A stretch of 64,000 bases of DNA from positions 336,856-400,855 of the forward strand of contig CM041198.1 of NCBI GenBank assembly GCA_023078555.1, written 5' to 3'. Positions 23,077 to 35,725 of the stretch are shown piece by piece. This DNA is from Ulva prolifera (Eukaryota > Chlorophyta > Ulvophyceae > Ulvales > Ulvaceae). The translations under genes and the position numbers were made by a program. The first letter of the stretch is position 1. Each line of letters starts with the position of its first letter. The notes under the pieces are model-generated. The model was given only the letters and a program-made list of their open reading frames with translations, was not told the origin of the DNA and made no database searches.

Positions 23077-24694
23077 ATGCACAATGCGAGTGCAACGGTG
23101 TTCCGCGGCGGGCGTTGCACACGGCAATGTCCGAGTAGAGCGGCAGTCCGCGCCCACGCTGCGCAAAGTGAGACGCAGAGCTTATCGATAGATCGGAGAC
23201 ATGTGTTGACGGCTGTCACAGCGGCTGCTGTTGCAGCCGCACCGCCCAGTTGGGCGAGCGAAGCAGGCGAGATGCGCTGTTTCTTAGACATCGCCGTGGA
23301 TGGAGAGGAATACGGCAGAGTTGTCATCAAGCTATTTGATCCCTCTACGATAGCAGCACAGAGGTTTAGGGATCTTTGCAAGGGTATTGAGGGTGTTGGG
23401 TACCGAAGGTCCAAGTTTGATGGTATTTTTGAGGTGTGTGGCTTCCACACAAGCAATGCCTTGCAACGAATGTCCGTGTGCACGTCAACCGGTATGAAGC
23501 CAGCTCATGTGTTCTGATATTGTCATCGCAAACGACAGGCTTTGAGCTCCACTGCGCTTGGTTGTGATTATGCTGGCAGTGCAGGGGAAGTACTTGCGGA
23601 ATGCTGGCGTTGCGAGGCTCGCGTATGGCACCACGGAGTCACCCATCGCGGGAGGGGAGTCATTAGCTGCGCTGCTGCGAGAGAAGGAGAGCTCAACGGC
23701 CCGGCACTCCCGGGCTGGTCTAGTCAGCCTGCAGATCAATCCTGCTGTCGTTATGTGCGCCTCCTCTGCCGCACTTCGGCCTGCACTGCTGCTGTGATGC
23801 CAGCAAATGCTGCAAGGCTCCTGCAACTGCATCCGGTCTAATATGGTGGTTGTGGAAGCATCTCTGATGTGCTCCAGCTCAGGCACATTACTGGCAGCAC
23901 ATGTGCTATCACACCAGCCCATTGCTCTGCGTGTTCTCCCCTACGCTGGCCAGTCTCCCATTCACTACACAAGACTACGTCGTGCTTCTGAGGACAACCA
24001 CAATCCTGTGTGCGCACTCAGCCGCTGCTTGCAGACAAGAGACGACCAAGCTTGTGGCAGACAAGGGCAAGCTTGTGGAGGTCGTGGAGCGCTCCGGCAT
24101 CGTGCCGAACGGCACAGGGTTCGCCATCACCACCGGCGCCGTGCCCGACCTGGACAGCACGCACCTTGTTGTGGGCGAGGTCATGGAGGGCATGGACCTT
24201 GTGCGCAAGCTGGACCAACTGCCGGTAGTGAAGAATAACACCAACTCTCCTTTCTTCCAGGTAAGCCAGCATGGCCCTGCTTCTCTGCGCTGGCGAGGCT
24301 GTTGCATGTTGCCCGACGTGGGCGTGTTCCGCATGGCCATGCAGTTGTGCATGGCCGCGAGTCTCATGCACGTTGTAGCGCCCCTGACCGACACAGACAG
24401 AATACTGCAGCTCTGGGAAGTGCATGTTTTGTTTGTTCCCCAATCTCGTGGTCTTCACAAATGCCTGCTGGGATGTATGCTCCTATACAGCATTGTCTGT
24501 TTGCAATTGTTGCGGGAGAATCTGCATGCTCATTCAGTCGGAACGGATTGTTCATGAGGCAAAGGCACGTTTAACACGATCGGGTGCAGGCGGGGAAGAA
24601 GTTTGGTGACAAGAGGGCCAACGTGGCCGAGCTTGGGTTTGACCGGCCGTTCAACAAGGTCACAGTCTCGACATCGGGCATCTTGAGTGAATAA
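23077..24694 (+). CDS. Thylakoid-lumen cyclophilin-type PPIase, CYP26-2/CYP28-like
   Basis: Four exons (23077-23433, 23585-23754, 24035-24260, 24590-24694) give 285 residues. The presequence is bipartite: a basic, Ser/Arg-rich plastid transit region (to about residue 45), then a twin-arginine signal (RRHVLTAVTAAAVAAAPPSW) with an Ala-x-Ala-like cleavage site (SWASEAG). This is typical of Tat-routed lumenal proteins. The mature part is a divergent cyclophilin (MRCFLDIAVDGEEYGRVVIK, KLVEVVERSGIVPNGTGFAI, VVGEVMEGMDLVRKLDQL). The C-terminal extension with VKNNTNSPFF and KKFGDKRANVAELGFDRP matches the plant CYP26-2/CYP28 subgroup as I recall it. Residues for isomerase activity are poorly conserved in that subgroup. 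Introns 1-3 use GTGTGT, GTGCGC and GTAAGC. A TGTAA lies at 25016. Confidence 0.88.
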
Positions 24695-25869
24695 ATACAG
24701 GCTCTGGGGCCCTGCAGCGGGACACTGGGGCTATTTTGTATCGAACAGGATGCAGGTTGCACAGCCGAGGCCACAGGTAACCCGCATGTGACGATTCTCG
24801 GCAGCACAGACCAAATCCGGCTGCGTGACTCTAACTCTTCACAAGATGCCTTTACAGACATGGCATCTCGGGCCCAGCTTTTTTGTCTGTGGTTGCTTCA
24901 GGCTAGTAGCAGTGACGACGCATTCCCCTGTACCAACGCTCAGCATTGCCTCCGCTTCTATTGGTGGTGGTGCGAAGCACATTGTCAAAGCAGCAGAATT
25001 TGGACGCTTCAAAGGATGTAACACTGAGCAGTTGTCAATGACCGCCTGTTGCGAAGTCCAGTCATGGATCTGCTGATGCATGCATGTTATGGGAACGTAC
25101 AGCGCAGTCCCAACAGCGTGTGACAGTTGTCAGAGGGCACACCGACTGCGGTGCTGCCTTATGGGATAGTTTGAACGGCGTACTGGTTTCAAGGAATACT
25201 TCTGTTGGGATCTACAGACGAAGGTACGGTGGACGTGGTGGACAGGGTACAACGATCTGTTTAAATGAGACACGACGGGACTGTCCGCAAAGAAGATGCT
25301 GGACACTGCTGTGCAGATCAAAAATCACATCCGCGTGCAGCACTGGTTTTGAAAGTTCACGTCGACGAATGCTTCCCGGCATGGCGCTGGTGACACAAGT
25401 GAGCACACAAAATCTGCAATGCACGTTGTCAACTGGATGTGCTGTTCTGATTCATGTGAGAATGGTATGGTGCAACTTGTGCTTCTCCAGAGTGCTGCAG
25501 CACAGCATTTTGGCCTGGCACACAACAAATAGAACTATTCAGAGCACATCCATGGCAATGGCGTAGCATGTACTATTTATTGAGACTCAACAGGGAAACC
25601 GGCAGGCCCAACACGAACATGAAACTGTCTTTGAAAGTTGTTTACAACGCGGCGTTTTCTTTGGTGCCAGCTATGGACCACAGTCCATATGGCCATAAAT
25701 CAAAATTCCTCCACCTGCTGCTGAAGCGCCAGCTTGCCATCATACATCATAATACGTGAGTTCAGTCTGGCAGCTTTGCCGCCCTCTTGTTGCCACCAAA
25801 GGAAGCAGCTGAAGGCCTGCGCAACGGAGCTCACAGCATCTACTTCCAGCGACCGAGCTCCATCATGTG
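24695..25869. other. Convergent intergenic region
   Basis: This lies between the cyclophilin stop and the stop of the minus-strand coactivator gene. A 160-codon plus ORF at 25084-25566 has no recognisable domain and probably overlaps a 3' UTR. Otherwise I see nothing. Confidence 0.35.
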
Positions 25870-26916
25870 CTACTGCTGCTGTGGTTGTTGCGGATGCCCC
25901 TGACTTGCCTGATACTGTTGTGTTTGTTGGATTGGCTGCTGAAACTGCACATGCTGCTGCTGCATCTGATACTGTGCGGCTTGTTGCTGCTGAGGTGGCT
26001 GCTGCTGCTGTGGCTGCATCATCGGCTGCTGTTGTTGCTGCTGAATCTGTGGGCGTCCCTGCTGCTGCTGTTGCACCTGCCCTTGATTCGGCTGCAGCTG
26101 CTGTGCTGAATTGTATGAGTGCTGCTGTGGTGGCTGCTGCTGCGGCTGCTGTTGGGGAGCTGCTGACTGTAGCTGTTGTGCTGATAGCTGTTGTGGAGCA
26201 GAAGCATTGGCGGATTGCATGTGTTGCTGGTGTTGGAGCTGCTGCACGTTTTGCTGCTGCACGGGTGCTGACATACGAACCTGGAGAGGTTGTGCACCGC
26301 CACTGGGGTGGGCAGCGCCAGGTGCACCCGCAGCTTGCCCCGCAGTTTTGTTCTGTTGAGGACTGAGGTTACTGGCAGTGATCGGCTGTGCCGCCGTCTG
26401 GGTGGTAGGCGGTGTACGTGTCGCAGCTGGGGTTGAAACCGCCTTTGATGCCGCAGGAGTGGTGCTGGGAGCATTCGCAGGTACCAGCCGCACAGGGCAA
26501 GCAGCTGCTGGCTGAGGGGAGCCTGCTTTAGCCGTTCTCTTGCCGACAGCTTTTGCGAGTGTCTGAACATGCACTGCGTTCAGTTGCAAATCGAGAGCAT
26601 GTGGTAGTATACAGCTTCAAGAAGGGCATGCCTGATTCAAGTCTGCAGGGAGCTGAGCATCCGCGGCTCTGGCAAGGGCTGTCAAATTCTGATGCAGCTT
26701 CGTTGTCAGAGCCGTTGCCTCGGCCAGCTTTCCGTTCTTCTGGCACTCAGCTATTTTCTTGATGTATTCATAGTTCATTTCTAGCGTCTGCACAAGCCCG
26801 TGCCTTTCAGACTTTGACTGTTGGCTCCTCAGCAATTCACAAGTCAGCCGAAGGCAGCGCACCTCTTGCACACGAATGCTTGTAAACACATCTGGAACAG
26901 CGCTTGAATCTGCCAT
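25870..26916 (-). CDS. GIF / SS18 (SSXT-domain) transcription coactivator
   Basis: Two exons (26916-26632, 26562-25870) give 325 residues. Residues 45-92 match the SSXT/SNH domain pattern (short helix MNYEYIKKIAECQ, then NGKLAEA and LHQNLTALARAADAQ). This is the domain by which animal SS18 and plant GIFs bind partners such as GRFs and the SWI/SNF complex. The rest is a low-complexity Gln/Pro/Ala/Met-rich tail with many CAG-coded Gln runs, as in GIF proteins. It should act in the nucleus. The intron appears to be GC-AG (CAG|GCATGC), since the next in-frame codons hit a stop and no GT donor fits. The C-terminal Gln tract is repeat-prone. It is divergent from Rab GDI. Confidence 0.8.
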
Positions 26917-27335
26917 GGTGCTGTGCCCTGTAGAAGACGTGAAGATAGTCAGATGAGCGCTGCAAGGACGTTACTTGTACCTTGCTGTGGACAGCAGATT
27001 CGGTATGTATGCTCATCAAGGAAGGCCACCATTCGGCCAACTCGTCTCAGGGACACATATAGCCGTGCCGGCACCATCGGCTGGAATGCTTTGGCGCAGT
27101 CTTGCCAGCACTGACTCATATCGACCTGTCGGGGGTGCCGTCGCTGTTCCGGGCCCAGAAGAACCAGGTTGCCTCATGCGCTTTGCAGCAGGGGAAAGAT
27201 CGCACATGATATGACCAAGAACCCAGCTGCTGTAGAGGCCAGGGCATCTGAAGCTGCGTGGCATTTATACGACTGCATTGAGTAGCGATCGATTCTGCTG
27301 GTGAAGTTGTGCACGGATTGCTTTGTCTCGTCAGC
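26917..27335. promoter_or_regulatory. Divergent promoter region of GIF/SS18 and Rab GDI
   Basis: The two start codons face away from each other with 419 bp between them. Both promoters should lie here; no specific element is identified. Confidence 0.5.
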
Positions 27336-30300
27336 ATGGATCAAGAGTATGACGCGATTGTCCTGGGCACAGGCCTCAAGGAGTGTATTCTTTCAGGCTT
27401 GTTGTCTGTTGGTGGAAAGAAGGTAAGCAGCGAGCAAGGCGCGTGTGCTCCGGCAGCAAACGCTTTCGTTACAGGGACACTGCACATATGCAGGTCCTTC
27501 ATATGGATCGTAACTCCTACTATGGTGGAGAATCTGCATCCGTCAATTTGACACAGGTATGTCAGTGCGCGAGCAAGCTGCTAGTTGCTGTCGTATAACG
27601 CTCGGGGCCTGTGCTGCACACATTCGATCACGCACCTCTTGGCACACATTGAATCTGTACCCCAGAATCTTTGCAGCCTACGACTACGTCCTCGTTCTGT
27701 GCATATGGGATCGATAGTGTGCAGTTGTGGGAGAAATTCCGACCTGGGCAGACACCACCGGAGGAGCTTGGGGCAAATCGGGACTGGAACATTGACCTGG
27801 TCCCTAAGTTCATCATGGCCAACGGCAAGCTGGTGCATGCCCTCTTGCATACCGGTGTCACTCGCTACATGGACTTCAAGGCAGTCGATGGCTCATTCGT
27901 CCTGAACAAAGGCGTCGTGAAAAAGGTTCCTGCGACAGATGCAGAGGCTCTGACCACTGACCTGGTCGGTTTCTTGGAGAAACGCCGTCTCCGCAGTTTC
28001 TTCATGTGCGCTTCATGCAAGCAATATCAATGAAAGTCCAATGTTCAATGCATCAGCAACATCGCCATCTGTGTTTCCATGGTCACTCAGCGTAGCGCCT
28101 GCATCGTCTCCCACATTCATCCATGCAGCTTCATCGGTTCAGCTTGCTCCTGACTCTCAGGCTGCTGCTGCATGAAAGTACATATTCAAGAGCGCTCCCA
28201 TCTGTGACCACAGCAAGGGGTAAACAAAAAACAAGGCCGCCATGACAAACTGAACTCAACCGGGCTCAAATTGTATCTAGTTGATCTGTGGCCAGCCCAC
28301 TTTCCGCATTTATTACCAGTCACGCATACATGCACGCCTCTGCAGCAGCCTCATCACACATATCACCTGTACTGACTAGTCCACAGTAGTCAGGATCAAC
28401 ATGCATACACACCATACTTGCGTGACAACATGAGCAAGCACCTGCAGAATCCATCACATCATCGACTCATTCCCCTCCTCTCCTCGTCACCCACATCCCC
28501 CCTCCTGCTTCTGCAGCCCCTGCACCTCATGCGCCTGTCCACGCGGCAGTCTCACATGCACACCTCCCTGACCCATCAAGCCGCGCAGATACGTCCAGCA
28601 GTACGACGAGACAATGCCCAACACGTACAAGAACCGCAACCTACTGGTGATGACGATGGACCAGCTGTACGCCGACTTTGGCCTTGCAGAGGCGACCATC
28701 GAGTTCATCGGGCACGCGATCGCGCTGTACCCGGACGTTGCGTACCGCAAGCGCCCCGCCCTGCCGACCGTGAAGCGCGTACAGCTCTACTACCAGTCCC
28801 TCACGCGCTTCGCCAACCTCAAGTCGCCCTACATCTACCCCCTCTATGGCCTTGGAGAGCTACCACAGGTGCGCCCCTGTGCCTCCGCCTTGCCCATGCG
28901 GCCCTGAGCTGCACGCACACCCTGCGCCATGGTCTCGACGGCGATCTCGCCAGGTGACTGCGTTGCTTTGCACGGCTGCTCCTGTGCCGGAGGGTCGTGG
29001 GGACACTCGAGAGCCTTGCTGGCCGGATGTCGTACGGCTTCGGGGCGCCGCCCACCATACAGAGGCGAGCCTGTAAGCATTGCATGCAATCTGCATGGAG
29101 CCTTCCGCTGCAAATGGACGACGATGTGTTGTGCCCGAGTTCTCCACAGGCGCGGCCGCGTGTCGTGCTCCCGGCCGTCCCGGCGGCAGCTCGCGCCTGA
29201 ATCTGCCCGCGCCTCAAGCGCTGGCCAAGGCTTGCTGCCCATGACGGCCTCACTTCTGTGCTCTGGCTGCTACACTGCCCTGAGCCGGTTGTGCACTTCC
29301 TCGGGCCTCAGCCAAAGCCGGGGTCGCACGGCATGTCCGTCGTCGCCATCGTCCGCGTCATAGTCCTCGCGTGGGCTGCTTTGTACAGCCATGCATCCCT
29401 TTGCACGCGTCCCTGCATCTTCATCTCGCATCACGCCTGCGCCATGCATGCGTTCTTTGAAAGAGGTACGATGGCATGCAGCCGCAGCCGGGGGGTCCAA
29501 TTCCGCCACCCGAATCGACCCCCCGCTGATCCGCACCACCCAGGTGATGCACGCCTGATCATTCGCATGCATGCAGGGGTTCGCGCGGCTGGCGGCAGTG
29601 CACGGCGGCACGTACATGCTCAACAAGGAGAACTTGGAGGTCCAGTTCGGCGAGGACGGCAAGTTTGTGGGCGTGAAAGACGACGAGGGGGCCGTCGCGA
29701 AGGCGCCGCTCGTCATCGGGGACCCCTCGTACTTCCCGGACCGCGTCGCCGTCGTCGGGCAGGTCGTGCGCGCGATCTGCATCATGTCGCACCCCATCCC
29801 CAACACCTCCGACTCCAACTCCGTGCAGATCATCATCCCCTACTCACAAGTCGGCCGCCGAAATGACATCTACGTCTTCTGCTCGTCCTACAGGTGCGCT
29901 CGCATGCATGACTGGCATGCAGTGGACCGCGCACTGCACGGGGCCTTGAGAGGTTCTGCCTGCTTTGAGTTTAACAGAGTGCACTGCTGGAGAGCTGCCA
30001 TGGCTGCGCTATGTCAATGGCGAATGCCGCCTGGTGAAGCGGTGGCCAGCTGTGCTCCCTGCTTTGCCTCATGTTGAAGGCTTGCCATGCGCCTGGGTGC
30101 CTGGATGACTTTGCAGCGTATCATGCGGTGCTTCTTCTGCATGGGAGGTGTTGTTTGGCGTAAGAGGCTGGATGCTGCATGATTGCAACCAGATGCGACT
30201 CGTAGTGCTTGCAATGCACACCGGATGTTGTGCATTCGATTCATCACAGGGTGATGCATGCATCATAGTTGAATCAGCACTCGGGCTCTCCACAGCCAGC

Positions 30301-30721
30301 GCCATGAGGTGGCAGTAGGGTCACAAGACCGCACAAGCTGCTTGGCATGCGCTCGGGGTTCCCGCTGCGGATGTATTCTCACTCCCGCTGACGTCACGAC
30401 GTGGTGTGCAGTCACAATGTCGCCTCAAACGGCAAGTACATCGCGTTTGTGTCGACGACGGTGGAGACGAGCACCCCTGAGATGGAGCTCAGCCCCGGGC
30501 TGGCCATCCTCGGGCCTGTTCTTGAGAAGTTTGTGTCGGTTGCGGACGTGCACCGGCCGAAGGACGATGGCACCGCTGACAACTGCTTCATCTCCACCGG
30601 CTTTGATGCAACGAGCCACTTCGAGACGACCATTGACGACGTGCTGGCTTTGTACACCCGAGTCACGGGGGAGGCGCTGGACGTGAGCAGCCCGATTGTT
30701 GGTGGCCTCGAGCAGAGCTGA
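27336..30721 (+). CDS. GDI1: Rab GDP dissociation inhibitor (GDI)
   Basis: Six exons (27336-27422, 27494-27556, 27725-28005, 28589-28868, 29577-29893, 30412-30721) give 445 residues, the normal GDI length. GDI extracts prenylated Rab-GDP from membranes and keeps it soluble in the cytosol. The start [20 protein letters not shown] is the FAD-like nucleotide-binding fold. The Rab-binding platform ([16 protein letters not shown]), [59 protein letters not shown] and the C-terminal [15 protein letters not shown] are all present. All exon phases agree. Introns 3-5 are long (583, 708 and 518 nt) and hold no second gene that I can see. TGTAA at 30959-30963 is a likely poly(A) signal. Confidence 0.97.
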
Positions 30722-33052
30722 GGCGGCGCCGTGGCACGTGACTGTAGAGTTGAGAATCTGCATGCATGTTTTGTAGCGTTTCAGCATGCCCTGTGGAACT
30801 GCAAGGGATGTGTGCTGTGTGCCTGGCGCGTCAGCCTGGCGGCAGGTGGGGCGCCTCCTTGAAGCCAGTATGGCCACATTGCTAGGTTTCACAATCTTGC
30901 AGCTCGGCCCCATGCCAGGCCCAGGCCAGCATTTTCTTGTGTATTTCAGCCTAGGAGATGTAATAAACAGGCTGATGTATCAAAGCACGCTCCAGGTGGC
31001 CAAGCGTCTCACCTACCGATGCAAGGTTTTCGCAATGGATGTGCAGCATGCACGTCCATAGCCTGGATGTGTGCACCTTTGGCACTATGTGCATTGCGCA
31101 GAGAAACAATGTTGATCACTGCCGATGTACAATGAAAATCCTGTCGCGACACATTCTCAGGGTTAAACCTCACATTCCAGGCTCCCATATTCTGACAATT
31201 TCACAAATGTTGGAATTCCGGCGGAGCTCCCCGGTCCCACATTTTCTGGTCTCGGCGGAAACGAACCTCGAGTCCATCGTGTGCTACTACCTGTATCGCC
31301 CATACATATGTTGGGCAATTCTATCTCTGTGGGTACTCCAGAGATTTGTGTGTAATGCGACAACCCAAGGCACCTTTGCTAGCAGCCTGTCTCTACTCGA
31401 CCTCTCAAACGTGCTGCATAAACGCGCGCAGTGTGCTGAGTACCGAATCTTATTCCAGGACTATCAATGTTTACAAAAACAACCTGCCGAGTTCTGTTGT
31501 CCGGACTACTTGACCTAGACAACATGATTGTGAATGGGATTGCAGCGGGTCAGGATGCCTGCATTGCCAGGCAGTGCTCATACGCCCGCCCGGCTGCGGC
31601 TGTACAGTTCGAAGCCGGCTCAGTTTTATTGCAGGTCGTTGATGATGCTAGTATGAGCGTCGTTATGACTGGCGTTCGCGCAAACATATGTTGACGCTAT
31701 TTCTGAAGCTGCGGAACTGCATCCACAGTGCTCATGTCACGTCGGTGAGGCAGAGGTGGTCGATGTGAGGGAAGGTAGCACGGTGGCGTTCACGCACACT
31801 GTGGGGAGGCTGATCGGGTCTGCCAGAATGTGAGCATGGCAAGTGTGCAGTGCGCGTGGGATTGCGGATCGACAATTGTGCACACTGCCAGCACTTGAAC
31901 GGGCAGCGTGCTGGTGCTAGCGTCCTGGGCAAAGTAACACGTAGCACCGGCGGCATATCAAACCCAGTCGCGGGTATCTCCTCTACTCATGGGAACTGTT
32001 ACGTCCACGCGGGCAAAGTCTGCTCGCGTGCAAGGGTCCTCAATTGCAACTGGCACAAGAGGTGCCGCGGTTGAGCGATGCATGCAACCGATGCAATGGC
32101 GTGTTGGTTCGCCACATGGATGCGGTGAGCAGGATGTGGTGAGACGTGCATGTACATGAATTCATGGACAAACAAACAATGTTGCGCAGGATCATCGTGT
32201 CAAACCATTGCAGTCTCGCGTGCACGACACATTTAGTCGAGCTGCGGCAGTTTGGAGGATAGTCTGCTTTCAGCCAGCTGCACTGGATCAGCCATTCATC
32301 AATCCAATCAGTGCAACATCTGACTGACTGTAACAATTTGTTCAAGTTGTGTTCGTGCCGACTTTTACCCAGGATTGCCTGTGATGCTCAGTGCCCGTGT
32401 TGCTTCCCCTACTGCTGCCGCGCAATTGGCCACACCTAGCAGCGGTACGCACTAAAATCTGCACTTTGACATCTTTCATCGGGCTCCCGGCAGCTGGCGC
32501 TGTTTTGGTCCTCGTTCTTGGCCGTAGCAGTCTCACGTGAGCATCACGCTCAGCAGCTGCCGAACAACCTGCATTGCATAAGGCACATTCTGCCATAACT
32601 CTGATCATCAAAGCGCTCTTGTGACCTGCGCCCCGTCGCAGTGTTATGAACGTCGGTAGCTACGTGAGCACTGCTCTGCTTTTCATCTAATTCCTGCTCT
32701 TTTTTATGCGCCGTACACATTGTAGAGGTACATATCGTCTTCGGAACTGCAGTGCCTGAGTCACTGACTGTCAAGTGACAGATGATCAACTGCTCGCAGG
32801 TCGGCAGGTTGTCGCTCGCGCTGTCATTTCGGAATCGCATCCCGTTCCAAAGCCATATTCGGGGACAGACGTCGTCAGCACCAGCCCAATTTATGTTGAC
32901 AAGACTCTAACAGGTGTGCTGCTGCTTGTTGCCGCATGCTGTCCCTGTCAAACTGTTTGGCGCTTAGCCGCGGGGCCGCTGTTGTTCCGGGAGTGTGCAG
33001 AGCGGGGTTTAATTTGATATATGTAAGTGACTGCACATTAGCTCAAATCCGA
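30722..33052. other. 2.3-kb intergenic region
   Basis: This is less GC-rich than its neighbours. A 159-codon plus ORF at 31039-31518 shows no family signature and no splice context. The rest contains only short ORFs. It includes the serine acetyltransferase promoter at its right end. Confidence 0.35.
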
Positions 33053-34338
33053 ATGGAGGCTGTCGCGTCTGCAGGTTCGTCCAACGTAGCTGCCCCGCCC
33101 AGTAGGGCTGAGCAGCTTTCGGATGCCCACACGGACTGCGTAGACCCTGCTGAGGGATGGAAGAGCTTGCCTCACCACAAATCAGGGCAAGAGATTTGGA
33201 AACAACTTTGCACAGAAGCCCGAGAGAACGCTGTACGTACCGCAGCTTCAGGATGCGTGACCACGTCTGCATGTCCCGGCATGCTGATCGTCGTGACATG
33301 AGTCGCGGGCGTGGCATCACATTCACCCCGGGGCACTGTTGCAGGACAATGAGCCAGCTCTAGCCAGTCATCTGTACAGCAGCATCCTGGGGCATGCAAG
33401 CCTCGAGTCGAGCCTGGCTTTCACGTTGGCGAACAAACTCAGCTCGCCGACGCTTCTTTCCACGAACTTGATGCAAGTCATCCTGCGAGCTTACACGTAC
33501 AATCCGGTAAGATACCCATGTGCCGTTTCACCCATGTGCTGTTTTTCTTTGTGACCTCTGAATTGATGCTCTGACAAGAGCAAACGTTGCGAATGTCTGC
33601 CCAAGTCAGTCATGTCAGCGTGGCACGCAAACTGCTCTGCAGTCAGCTGCGCTCGCCACTCGACTCCGGTTTTCGCTATCAAGCAGCCCCTTCCCTGCGC
33701 TGTCCAACGTAGAGGTATTGCTGGATCGACGAGGCTCTGACGACAGCTCGCTCTTGCAGGTGATTGTCCAGGATGCTCTTGCAGACCTCCAGGCGGTCCT
33801 TGACCGCGACCCCGCGTGCCTTGGTCCAATGCAAGTCCTCCTCTTCTTCAAGGGCTTTCAGGCCGTCCAGGCATACAGAGTGTCCCATCACCTGTGGCAC
33901 CACGGCCGGCGCAGTCTGGCGCATGCCCTGCAAAGCCGTATCAGCCAGGTCTTTGATGTAGACATTCACCCCGCCGCATACATCGGCCGGGGTGTCATGG
34001 TCGATCACGCAACCGGTGTGGTCATTGGCGAGACTGCAGTCGTGGGGGACAATGTGTCGATGCTGCACCGCGTGACTATCGGCGGCAGTGGCAGCAGCAC
34101 AGGTGTGCGGCATCCGACCATTGGGCATGGCGTGCTCCTGGGGGCGGGAACCACCATCGTGGGTCCCATACACATCGGCCACAGCACCAAGATCGGCGCA
34201 GGCTCGATGGTGTGCCAGGATCTGCCGGAGAAGTGTGTGGCTGTCGGTGTGCCAGCCCGTGTCATTCGTCAGGACAAGAAGCTGGAACCCTGCAGTGATA
34301 TGAACCAGGCTGATTATGTTCTTGACTTCATCATCTAG
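33053..34338 (+). CDS. SAT: Serine acetyltransferase (SAT)
   Basis: Three exons (33053-33232, 33345-33506, 33760-34338) give 306 residues. SAT acetylates serine with acetyl-CoA, the committed step of cysteine synthesis. The helical N-terminal domain spans about residues 45-170 (HLYSSILGHASLESSLAFTL, LQAVLDRDPACLGP, LQSRISQVFDVDIHP). The left-handed hexapeptide beta-helix follows (AAYIGRGVMVDHATGVVIGE, MLHRVTIGGSG, GAGTTIVGPIHIG, GAGSMVCQDLP). The active-site Asp and His of the DIHP and DHATG motifs are in place. The C-terminus ends DFII; a terminal Ile is what inserts into O-acetylserine thiol-lyase to form the cysteine synthase complex, so complex formation should be kept. No clear organelle presequence is seen. 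Donors are GTACGT and GTAAGA. Confidence 0.95.
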
Positions 34339-35725
34339 GTGACCTGCATGCAGCTGCGTGGCTGCAGATGGGTGAGTGTTGTGTCCGGTTGTCACAGCCA
34401 CTGTGAGTCTGCACGGGCATATGTGGAGGAATGGCAGATTGCGCTGCAATGCGCCTTGCGCGGGTGGTCGTGTTGCGTACATGCTATAGCTGCAGCAGGT
34501 GTGTGTAGAGTGGTAGATGCAGACCAAACGGCATACAAATATGTGTGGCAAAAGGCCACGGGCCGGAACACCGGGCGAGAAAGTGTCTGCGTAGAATTAG
34601 TAGGGGTTTCAGTATTACCATGAATTGACATTGTAGTTTCAGCAGGATGGCCCAACATCCTAAAACTAGATTCTTCTGGAGTAACCCAGCTTTGCTGTGT
34701 TATGTGTGCTTTTTTGCTAGTTCACAGTCGGATGTGTGTTGAAAGTGTTTTATATATGGAAACTTGAGTTGACATCCTGAATGAATCTCAACTCGTCGAT
34801 CACTCATCCATGCATCTGCCATACTTTCAACACCACGACCATGCAGTTGTGTTACCGAGATATAAATGTCGTCTACATACTTTGCAGGAGGATGCATTAC
34901 GTGCTTAACAGATGCATTATGTTTTGGGCCTGCACACAATGGGTTGGCACTTCGACTTTATTTCAGCTGCATGTGGAACACAGATAAGAGCTGGTTTCTA
35001 ATGCATTATGCTTTGGCTGTCCATTGCACGTGCAAGGTGAACCCGCAAAGAGAATGTACGATATCACTGTCATGTGAGCGTGACTCGAAAGTGACGTCAC
35101 TGACAAACAGTCCTCGCAAACTTTGATCCATAATGCTGTGGACACTGCTGCCACAGTGTAGGCAGACACGTGGCACGTCCTGTGCGCTTTAATTCTTGAT
35201 GTGTGCATGCAAATGGAACTCATCTGCGGGTGACACAGTTCCAGCTGGTATGGTGGGTGATCTCCAGTGTTTCCACATGGTGCCATAGCGTCGCCGACAT
35301 TTCACCATGTAATAATAATGACGCTCCGTCTCGGACGTGCCAAATCGGCACATGCACACGCGCTAGCGCCTTGCAACAGCAGTAGCGGAACACAGCTCAT
35401 GCATGTGATGATCTCTGGTGTTGCTGAATGAAGTCACGGCATCCCCGACCGGCAGCAACAACTGCTACAGTCACACACCGCTCGTGCCATGGCCGTGACC
35501 CCTAAGCCAAGTTGATACAGCTTAGAGAGGAATCCCCCCTGCAACTTGGCTTCATACCTTCAACGGACCAAACAGATGACATACTCGTTGGAGCATCGTG
35601 AAACGCTGCACTGCCTGACGGCAGCCATGTGAAGCAGCCACGTACGCACGCACGGGCATGCCGCCTGTGCCGCGATCCATCTGCATGGCGCCATGCATCA
35701 GGGGCAGTGGTGGCGGCCACAGGCA
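34339..35725. other. Convergent intergenic region
   Basis: This holds the 3' ends of serine acetyltransferase (+) and the methyltransferase (-). It is moderately AT-rich around 34600-35350. No gene is supported. Confidence 0.35.

Noticed and set aside
25734-26366. 210-codon Ala/Val-rich plus ORF
   Set aside because: It is the complement of CAG-coded Gln runs in the GIF/SS18 gene.
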